From NCBI GenBank assembly GCA_024635885.1, contig JAGXIA010000117.1, positions 1 through 8,061 of the forward strand: DNA of 8,061 bases, in the 5' to 3' direction. A program made the translations under genes and the position numbers. The stretch's first letter is position 1, and every line of letters starts with the position of its first letter. Origin of the DNA: Helicobacteraceae bacterium. Its GTDB lineage: Bacteria > Campylobacterota > Campylobacteria > Campylobacterales > Sulfurimonadaceae. Below the pieces are notes generated by a model. It did no database searches, had not been told where the DNA came from, and saw only the letters and a list, made by a program, of their open reading frames with translations. Shown piece by piece: positions 1 through 4,802 of this stretch.

Positions 1-402
1 AAAGAAATAAAAACGATTTCTACAAAAGAGATAAATATAAAAGTTAAAAATGCTTCACCACAAGAAGAGCTTGTGATTAAGAGGGAAGAAGAGCCTAAAG
101 AGAAGGTAGTTCAAACAGTTCAAAAAGAGTTTGATACTACTTGGATACTACTGACTTTTGTAATAGGTCTGGCATGTGGAATTATTATAGTTTTACTCAA
201 GCCATGGAATTATTTTAGCAAAGAGAAAAAACTCTCTATTAAAGACCCTAAAAAACTTTTAGTAAAACTTTTACCATATAAATATGATGAACAAGTTGGA
301 AAAATTATAGATATTTTAGAAAAAAATATTTATGAAAATGCTAATATAGAGTATGATAAAAAAGTATTAAAAGAGTGTCTGAAAAAGTATTCCATCACAT
401 AA
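1..402 (+). CDS. BatD-like membrane protein, C-terminal part (5' end outside window)
   Basis: The reading frame is open from base 1, so the gene begins upstream; 133 residues are visible. A short extracytoplasmic tail of a beta-rich domain (residues 1-22, ending INIKVKN) leads into a charged E/K/Q-rich linker (23-46). One transmembrane segment follows at about 47-67 (WILLTFVIGLACGIIIVLL), then a basic cytoplasmic tail of about 65 residues that looks helical (DPKKLLVKLLPYKYDEQVG). This layout is that of the end of BatD, the oxygen-tolerance family protein usually encoded beside the von Willebrand-domain proteins BatA and BatB and a MoxR ATPase. The family call rests on layout and general resemblance, since the diagnostic N-terminal domains are not visible. 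The GTG at 73 is an internal codon, not the start. The gene is separated by 74 bases from the secretion cluster and is probably the last gene of a different operon. No terminator hairpin is evident after the stop. Confidence 0.55.
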   Translation, partial: KEIKTISTKEINIKVKNASPQEELVIKREEEPKEKVVQTVQKEFDTTWILLTFVIGLACGIIIVLLKPWNYFSKEKKLSIKDPKKLLVKLLPYKYDEQVGKIIDILEKNIYENANIEYDKKVLKECLKKYSIT

Positions 403-423
403 AGTTCCTATAACCCACTCCCT

Positions 424-440
424 TTGGCACGATTTTTGCT
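424..440 (+). promoter_or_regulatory. Sigma-54 (RpoN) -24/-12 promoter
   Basis: TTGGCACGATTTTTGCT matches the RpoN consensus YTGGCACGRNNNTTGCW at every defined position. The GG of the -24 element (426-427) and the GC of the -12 element (438-439) are separated by the required 10 bases. Counting from the GC, transcription should start near 451, giving a leader of about 26 bases with a ribosome binding site before the ATG at 477. It lies in the only intergenic gap before the secretion cluster and points into it. RpoN promoters need an AAA+ activator; its site, if any, would lie upstream in the end of the BatD-like gene, and I could not identify one. Confidence 0.85.
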
Positions 441-458
441 ATTATAATTTTATAATAG
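439..458 (+). repeat. AT-rich interrupted palindrome over the predicted start site
   Basis: Two perfect 9-base arms, CTATTATAA (439-447) and TTATAATAG (450-458), flank a 2-base TT centre. The element runs from the -12 GC of the RpoN promoter to about +8. It also contains two TATAAT hexamers (443-448 and 451-456) that could act as sigma-70 -10 boxes. No good -35 partner lies at normal spacing, although this is common in Campylobacterota promoters. It could be an operator for a dimeric regulator, a secondary housekeeping promoter, or simple AT-rich coincidence. It is not a convincing terminator, because the loop is 2 bases and no T-run follows. Confidence 0.5.
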
Positions 459-476
459 TAAAAAAGGGTTTTGTGT

Positions 477-854
477 ATGCAAAAAATATTGACAGCATTA
501 ATAGTTGTTCCCACGTTTATTTATGCGGCATACAATCCATTTTTTCATGAGCCGCAGGACTTTGAACCCCAAAAACAAGTTATTAAAACTGTTGTGATCA
601 AGCAAGCAAAAAAGCCAATTCCTAATAGACAAACTCTTGAAATGACCTATTTTGGTTTTGTAGAAAGCTTAAAAGGTAAATTTGCATTAGTTAAATTAAG
701 TGACAAAAATATTATAATTCGTAAAGATGACTCACTTTACCTTGATGAACGTATTTTAAAAGTAAAAAAAATTACAAGTAATTATATTTTACTGACAGAT
801 AGATATTCTAGAGCTCAAACAGTTTATTTCAGCTCAAAAGTACAAAGACAATAG
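477..854 (+). CDS. Small exported GspC/PilP/MshK-like (CtsR-position) protein
   Basis: The product has 125 residues. It starts with a signal peptide or membrane anchor (about 1-18, MQKILTALIVVPTFIYAA) and continues with a proline- and lysine-rich linker (20-52). A compact beta-rich domain follows at about 55-118 (TYFGFVESLKGKFALVKL... and ILKVKKITSNYILLTD). The alternation of short strands resembles the periplasmic HR/PilP domain of GspC and PilP, which connects the inner-membrane platform to the secretin. Its place directly before the secretin matches mshK-mshL in MSHA loci and, from memory, ctsR-ctsD in Campylobacter. The ATG at 477 is chosen over the in-frame TTG at 471 because AAAAGGG at 461-467 is well spaced for it. 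The stop (852-854) abuts the secretin start, implying translational coupling. It is the first gene downstream of the RpoN promoter. The family call is from fold pattern and context, not strong motifs. Confidence 0.6.
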   Translation: MQKILTALIVVPTFIYAAYNPFFHEPQDFEPQKQVIKTVVIKQAKKPIPNRQTLEMTYFGFVESLKGKFALVKLSDKNIIIRKDDSLYLDERILKVKKITSNYILLTDRYSRAQTVYFSSKVQRQ

Positions 855-856
855 TG

Positions 857-2374
857 ATGACAAAAACAATGAAACTACTTTTTATGATGATGTCTATAAT
901 CCTTTTTGTAGGATGTTCTAACGCATATAAAAACGAAGTTATGAAAGAAGAATTTAGAGCAGATTTAAATGCTTCGAATAATCCTATACTAAAAAAACCT
1001 GCTATAGAGATTATAGAAGTAAGTGCAGGAAACTTTAATGTAGATAGCTTACGTATTCCAGACATGGAAACTATAAAGAATGTGAAAATTTCAGGTGCGC
1101 AGCTCAATGATGTGATTTCTTTATTAACAGAGGCTACAGACCAAGATATAATATTTCAACTTCAATCAGATACTATTAGTCAATCTTCTGCTTTGAACAG
1201 CAATACTAATAATTTGGCTACTAATACTGTAGGAGCTGCTGGCGCTGTTGGAGCTACTGGCGCTGGTGTATACGGCAGTGCAACAGGTGCTCTCGGTGGA
1301 TATGAAAACAACGATGAATACCAAATACGTCAATCAAAAGTATATGTTTCAGCATCAAATATTGGTTTTGGAAGGTTACTTGAAAAAGCTGTAGGAGATA
1401 AGTTAAGCATCCGTTATGATGATAAAACTTACTATCTGGGTTATGTTAAAACAGTTACTTTAAAAATTCCCTCATTGGCAGGTTTGGCAGATGAGTTAAA
1501 GCAAACATTGAATACTCTCGGTGCTTTAAATGTTGTTCATGATACTATAACATCTTCAATTACATTTTCAGCACGAGAAAAAGAGTATAAAGATATTATG
1601 GAATACCTTATTATTCTAAGAAACAATCTATACGTTATTGAGTATGACATTGCTATTTATAATGTTGAACTAAAAGACAATTACAGTTTGGGTATAAACT
1701 GGAATCTTTTAGCAAATAATAATCACGGACTTAGCTTAGTCTCAAATACATCATCAGCTTTTTCAACTGCAGGAGCGAGTGCAACTACAGCAACTTTTGG
1801 AGCTCTTTTTAATTATGATGATCTGACCGGCTCTATGATAGCAGAAGCATTAACACAATTTGGAAAAGTTGAAAGCATTCAAAGACCAAAACTGCTTGGT
1901 ATGGCCGGAACTGACGTAACGCTCATAGATGGACTAGAAGAACCTTATATTAAAGAACTCAGTACTACTGCAGTAGGAGATAGCGGTGTTCAAACTTCTA
2001 CGGTAAGTGCCACGGCATTAAGTGGGCTTCGAGTAACTTTAAACTCCAATATTCTGGACGGAACTGTTCTCACCGATATCTCTTTAGAAATTAACGATAT
2101 AGTCGGATATAGTAACTTTGTAGTGAATGATGTGACATATTCTCAACCTAGAACTCATACAAAAAATATTAAAAATAGTATGAGAGTGCAACCTGGCGTT
2201 CCCATTGTTATATCGGGTCTTTTTAGAAATCAGTCAGACAAAGGTTATAAAGGTATTCCCGGTTTAGCCAAAACTGGAGCAAGATTATTTGGCGGTAGTG
2301 AATATGAAGCTACTGCTAAAACTGAAATGGTTATCATTGTAACTCCTAGAGTTATCAAGTATGTAATGAAGTGA
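857..2374 (+). CDS. Outer-membrane secretin, lipoprotein, MshL/PulD/CtsD-like
   Basis: This 505-residue secretin forms the outer-membrane channel of the machine. A lipoprotein-type signal (MTKTMKLLFMMMSIILFVGC) puts the lipidated cysteine at residue 20; position -3 is Phe, slightly off the usual lipobox. A short secretin/TonB N-terminal domain lies at about 72-108 (KISGAQLNDVISLLTEAT). A Gly/Ala/Asn-rich linker follows at about 112-150, then a second N domain at about 197-255 (VTLKIPSLAGLADELKQTL). The C-terminal secretin domain runs from about 256 to 499 with the hallmarks VESIQRPKLLGMAG, VQPGVPIVISGLF, KGIPGLAK and the final strand EMVIIVTPRVI. The single-domain periplasmic region is short, as in MshL. 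ATG 857 is preferred; the GTG at 854 overlaps the preceding stop and ATG 869 (MKLLF) is also possible, and none has a strong ribosome binding site. The gene is probably translationally coupled to the previous one. Confidence 0.93.
   Translation: MTKTMKLLFMMMSIILFVGCSNAYKNEVMKEEFRADLNASNNPILKKPAIEIIEVSAGNFNVDSLRIPDMETIKNVKISGAQLNDVISLLTEATDQDIIFQLQSDTISQSSALNSNTNNLATNTVGAAGAVGATGAGVYGSATGALGGYENNDEYQIRQSKVYVSASNIGFGRLLEKAVGDKLSIRYDDKTYYLGYVKTVTLKIPSLAGLADELKQTLNTLGALNVVHDTITSSITFSAREKEYKDIMEYLIILRNNLYVIEYDIAIYNVELKDNYSLGINWNLLANNNHGLSLVSNTSSAFSTAGASATTATFGALFNYDDLTGSMIAEALTQFGKVESIQRPKLLGMAGTDVTLIDGLEEPYIKELSTTAVGDSGVQTSTVSATALSGLRVTLNSNILDGTVLTDISLEINDIVGYSNFVVNDVTYSQPRTHTKNIKNSMRVQPGVPIVISGLFRNQSDKGYKGIPGLAKTGARLFGGSEYEATAKTEMVIIVTPRVIKYVMK
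1232..1267 (+). repeat. Two 18-bp tandem repeats inside the secretin gene
   Basis: GGAGCTGCTGGCGCTGTT (1232-1249) is followed directly by GGAGCTACTGGCGCTGGT (1250-1267), identical at 16 of 18 positions. They encode GAAGAV and GATGAG, residues 126-137 of the secretin, in the flexible Gly/Ala-rich linker between the two N domains. Gain or loss of a unit would keep the frame and only change linker length. Confidence 0.8.
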
Positions 2375-2384
2375 TGGCATAAAT

Positions 2385-3179
2385 ATGGCAATATTTACAG
2401 CAGGATGTATTGAACTTACAAGCGATAGTAATAAGATTCGTAATCGCGTATATGAGTTGGCAAAGCATGATTTAGATTCACCTGCGATGAAAATATCTGT
2501 TAGAAAATCTCCTACCTGTATAAATTTTGTTGCATTTTTACCAAAAGACAAGATTGTTCAAGAAAATATATTAAAAAAAGTATCAGAGTGCGAAAACCGT
2601 ACAGTCGTAGTTTTTGAGTTAGACTATAAACATGTTGGAGTAGTATGTGAGTATAGACGCATAGTAGACTATATTTTAGATAAGCCAGAAGAATTTGCGA
2701 CCGAGAGAGGGTATGATACATGTTTTGTAGATAATGCTGATGGTGTGAAACTTGTCTCATTTAACCTTGACAATAGCGGCCGTGAAGCAAGAGCTGGGTT
2801 TGTCTCACTAAGTTTCACTATTTTACTTACCACTACAATTTTTTACAGCGGTTACAATTATATGAAAGATACCCAGATAAACAGAGGAAATAAACTCTCT
2901 TTGTCAGATGAGTATAAGAAGATAGTAAAAAAAGAGTTTACAAAATCTGAAAAAATTGCACAAAAAGTAGATGTCGTTAACACTTTAGAAGATATAGAAC
3001 GCTTAACAAAAGCAACACACTCAACTCTTGTCCAGGTAGAATATAATGAAAATAATTTTTGTGTAGAAGTAAAAGCACTGCAGATGGAACCTTTTATAGC
3101 AATGTTGCCTCAAAATACTAAGATCAAGAATAAAGATAAAATGAACTCAACTATAGAATACTGCTATGAAAAAATATAA
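2385..3179 (+). CDS. Bitopic inner-membrane protein, GspL/PilN-like position (possible CtsX counterpart)
   Basis: The 264-residue product has an N-terminal cytoplasmic region of about 135 residues (MAIFTAGCIELTSDSNKIRN...), one membrane segment at about 137-157 (GFVSLSFTILLTTTIFYSGYN), and a periplasmic part of about 105 residues. The periplasmic part has a charged helical stretch (about 171-212) and a small alpha/beta end (STLVQVEYNENNFCVEVKAL). This topology is that of GspL or fused PilM-PilN, which recruit the assembly ATPase and contact GspM/PilO. The cytoplasmic part is much shorter than the actin-like domain of GspL/PilM and shows no nucleotide-binding motif. It carries five Cys (8, 45, 69, 88, 113). 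The gene starts 10 bases after the secretin stop and overlaps the next gene by 14 bases. I do not recognise a precise family. In Campylobacter this slot holds ctsP and ctsX (from memory); only one gene is here, and it has no P-loop, so it fits CtsX better. Confidence 0.6.
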   Translation: MAIFTAGCIELTSDSNKIRNRVYELAKHDLDSPAMKISVRKSPTCINFVAFLPKDKIVQENILKKVSECENRTVVVFELDYKHVGVVCEYRRIVDYILDKPEEFATERGYDTCFVDNADGVKLVSFNLDNSGREARAGFVSLSFTILLTTTIFYSGYNYMKDTQINRGNKLSLSDEYKKIVKKEFTKSEKIAQKVDVVNTLEDIERLTKATHSTLVQVEYNENNFCVEVKALQMEPFIAMLPQNTKIKNKDKMNSTIEYCYEKI

Positions 3180-3606
3180 TATTCTTGTTCTTTTCGTTCT
3201 TGTCTTAATCACTATCAGTGTGTCAAGTTACTTTTTTTATTTAGACATCATATATAAAGACAAACTAGTTAAAAAAGATGTCGAACAACTTTATGACCTA
3301 AATCGTGTAGCCGGCAAGCCAATAATTGCTTATTGTGATGCTGCTGAGCTTGAAGAAAAGGTGTTTAAGTATAATGAGATAATACTGGAACTAAACCTTG
3401 ATTCGATTGCAGAAGTAGAAAAAAATATTATTGTTATTCGCGGAGCAATTCATAACAGTTTCTCTTATGTACTGTTAAAAAGACTTCTGAATATTGTAAA
3501 AAATGATGAAGTAAATCTTAAGAGTGTCTGTATAGGTAAAGAGTGTACAAAAGATGCATATGGATTTTTAATTAAAATAAGACCATATTCATTAAAGTTA
3601 AAATAG
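3166..3606 (+). CDS. PilO/GspM/MshJ-like inner-membrane protein
   Basis: The 146-residue product has a short basic N-terminus (MKKYN), a membrane segment at about 6-26 (ILVLFVLVLITISVSSYFFYL), a charged helical segment (about 28-48), and a periplasmic alpha/beta domain (about 52-146). The pattern near the end is IVIRGAIHNSFSYVLLKRL, then a linker, then a strand GFLIKIRPYSLKL. It matches the ferredoxin-like domain of PilO and GspM, which usually read as strand, helix pair, strand with weak sequence conservation. C122 and C127 (VCIGKEC) could form a disulphide. The protein would partner the product of 2385-3179 as PilN-PilO or GspL-GspM do. Its start overlaps the end of that gene by 14 bases, so the two are almost certainly co-translated. 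The assignment is from size, topology and position. Confidence 0.6.
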   Translation: MKKYNILVLFVLVLITISVSSYFFYLDIIYKDKLVKKDVEQLYDLNRVAGKPIIAYCDAAELEEKVFKYNEIILELNLDSIAEVEKNIIVIRGAIHNSFSYVLLKRLLNIVKNDEVNLKSVCIGKECTKDAYGFLIKIRPYSLKLK

Positions 3607-3619
3607 TTAGTGTCGATAT
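3593..3619 (+). promoter_or_regulatory. Candidate sigma-28 (FliA) promoter before the pilin-like gene
   Basis: TAAAGTTA (3593-3600), 11 bases, then GTCGATAT (3612-3619) resembles the FliA consensus TAAAGTTT-N11-GCCGATAA. It matches at 7 of 8 bases in the -35 element and 6 of 8 in the -10 element, with exact spacing. The CGATAT core suits the CGAT(A/T)T-like forms reported for epsilonproteobacterial flagellar genes. Transcription would start near 3626, about 24 bases before the ATG at 3650. The -35 element overlaps the end of the PilO-like gene. An overlapping TATAAG (3617-3622) could instead serve as a weak sigma-70 -10 box. Confidence 0.5.
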
Positions 3620-3636
3620 AAGAACATAACTTAAAA

Positions 3637-3663
3637 AAAAGGATATAACATGATACAAGGAAG
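3637..3663 (+). promoter_or_regulatory. Duplicated ribosome binding site / start pair of the pilin-like gene
   Basis: AAGGA at 3639-3643 lies 6 bases before the ATG at 3650. A second AAGGA at 3657-3661 lies 6 bases before an in-frame ATG at 3668. Both are good translation signals, so the leader peptide could be 17 or 11 residues long. The stronger A-rich context (A8GGA) favours 3650. Confidence 0.6.
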
Positions 3664-4276
3664 TAACATGACAGGAAGTCACAAAGGAATGAGAAAGGGT
3701 ATCTCTTTAGTAGAGATGTTGATAGCGATAGTGTTGTTTGGATTAATATCTGCAATCGGTTATAAATATTATAAGAACTTTTTTAATGTAGGTTTGGCGG
3801 CAAAACAGGCGCGTGTTAGTGCTGTAATTGATCAAGCTACACAAATTAGTACTGCATATGATTTATATGTAATTAAAACAGGTCAACTTCCTACTAGTAT
3901 GGCTGATTTGAGTGCGTCTAATATAGGAATATTATCTGAAACTCCAGTGGCAATTTCTGAAATCACGGCAGCTGGTTGGGTCCTTAGTTCAACTTTACAG
4001 TTAGATGCAAGTGCTACAGCTAACGATGTAGGATTTGTTTATGCTATGGATGCGGCAGGTCTTACTCCATCAGATGAACTGGATTATTGTAATGCTCTTA
4101 ATAATATTGCTAAATCAAGCTGGGATTTAAATGCAACTTATACTCCAACAACAGTTGGTGAGATAGGAACTAATACGGATATGTATGTTACAAATGCTCT
4201 TACAACAATGCTCTGTGGTGGTGGTGGTGCTACTGATTTATCACTTACTTTTGTAAAAACGGTAAATCCATTATAA
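3650..4276 (+). CDS. Type IV pilin-like / pseudopilin protein (probable main fibre subunit)
   Basis: The 208-residue precursor has a class III prepilin signal: a basic leader ending RKG, cleavage after Gly17, then ISLVEMLIAIVLFGLISAIG with the conserved Glu at mature position 5. Position 1 is Ile instead of the usual Phe. The hydrophobic helix continues into an amphipathic stretch (KQARVSAVIDQATQ), followed by a globular domain rich in Ala, Thr and Ser. Two Cys, C147 and C189, could form the disulphide loop typical of pilin C-termini; C189 is followed by four Gly. It has no GspG-like calcium or DPWG motif. Size, composition and its own strong ribosome binding site suggest an abundant subunit, which is inference. 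A prepilin peptidase, absent here, must process it. It is preceded by a 43-base gap with a FliA-like promoter and followed after 4 bases by another pseudopilin gene. Confidence 0.85.
   Translation: MIQGSNMTGSHKGMRKGISLVEMLIAIVLFGLISAIGYKYYKNFFNVGLAAKQARVSAVIDQATQISTAYDLYVIKTGQLPTSMADLSASNIGILSETPVAISEITAAGWVLSSTLQLDASATANDVGFVYAMDAAGLTPSDELDYCNALNNIAKSSWDLNATYTPTTVGEIGTNTDMYVTNALTTMLCGGGGATDLSLTFVKTVNPL
4215..4229 (+). repeat. (GTG)5 microsatellite in the pilin-like gene
   Basis: Five GTG units encode the run of four Gly after Cys189 of the pilin-like protein. The unit is a whole codon in length, so slippage would alter the glycine count and not the frame. Confidence 0.7.
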
Positions 4277-4280
4277 TCGT

Positions 4281-4769
4281 GTGAAAAAAGCATTCTCTTT
4301 AATAGAATTGCTTATCACCATAGCGCTTGCCGGCGTTATGGTGATTCTCTCAGTTAATTATCTAAATATTTCAACTCTCTCAAAACAAAATATTAAAACA
4401 GAACTCCAATCACACTTAAATATCATTACAGCTACAATTTTGCAGTGTAAAGAACTCAGTAATATGATGCCAATTCAAAGTGGTGGTGCTTTAGCAAATA
4501 ACACACTCCTTGATACTCTTGATTGTAATACATCTACTCCATATTCTCTTGATGGCGGAAAAGGGAGTTTTATACCTGAACCTCTAACAGGTTTTGCAAA
4601 CTATACCGCTACTCAGAACGGAAATATTTTCTACTTTTCTACTACAACAGCATTAGATTCAAATAATTATGAAGTTTTACAAGAGCTAAACAGTAGCTAT
4701 TCAATGATGCAGTATCAACTAACAAATGATGGGACGACGGCTAAGCTGAACTTTTATCTCTCTCGTTAA
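4281..4769 (+). CDS. Minor pseudopilin (prepilin-type N-terminus)
   Basis: The 162-residue precursor has a very short leader (MKKA), then FSLIELLITIALAGVMVILS with Phe at +1 and Glu at +5, the standard prepilin motif. The residue before the cleavage site is Ala, not Gly, which the peptidase tolerates less well in studied systems. After the membrane helix come a polar helix (SKQNIKTELQSHLNII) and a small domain with C56 and C82 that may pair. The GTG at 4281 is the only reasonable start, since an in-frame stop at 4263-4265 lies just upstream and no ATG precedes the motif. There is no clear ribosome binding site, and the previous stop is only 4 bases away, so translation is probably coupled. 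Its role is likely as a minor or tip subunit (GspH/I/J or MshB/C/D class); the exact class cannot be set. Confidence 0.85.
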   Translation: MKKAFSLIELLITIALAGVMVILSVNYLNISTLSKQNIKTELQSHLNIITATILQCKELSNMMPIQSGGALANNTLLDTLDCNTSTPYSLDGGKGSFIPEPLTGFANYTATQNGNIFYFSTTTALDSNNYEVLQELNSSYSMMQYQLTNDGTTAKLNFYLSR

Positions 4770-4775
4770 ATATCA

Positions 4776-4784
4776 TGGTATAAT
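4776..4784 (+). promoter_or_regulatory. Extended -10 promoter candidate before the ATPase gene
   Basis: TGGTATAAT is an exact TGnTATAAT extended -10 box in the 33-base gap between the second pseudopilin and the ATPase. Such boxes, with T-rich DNA upstream in place of a -35 hexamer, are typical of housekeeping promoters in Campylobacterota. The start would be near 4791, leaving a leader of only about 12 bases before the ATG at 4803. It may give basal expression of the ATPase and platform genes independently of RpoN. Confidence 0.45.
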
Positions 4785-4802
4785 AATCTAAAAAAAAGTA
4801 CT

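Noticed and set aside
424..456. Classical sigma-70 promoter pairing TTGGCA (424-429) with the TATAAT boxes
   Set aside because: Spacers would be 13 or 21 bases, outside the usual 16-18, while the same DNA is an exact RpoN match.
471..476. TTG start at 471 for the small exported protein
   Set aside because: ATG 477 is better spaced from AAAAGGG and gives a cleaner signal peptide; TTG adds only two residues (Met-Cys).
403..476. Terminator for the BatD-like gene in the gap
   Set aside because: The only inverted repeat is AT-only with a 2-base loop and no following T-run, so it does not fit an intrinsic terminator.
829..1107. Minus-strand open frame of 92 codons
   Set aside because: It lies antisense within the well-supported secretin gene and shows no recognisable domain or start signal. 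The other minus-strand frames (2285-2551, 2512-2760, 3465-3755, 5664-5870) are likewise shadows.
4215..4229. (GTG)5 as a phase-variation switch
   Set aside because: The unit is three bases, so slippage cannot shift the frame; only glycine count would vary.
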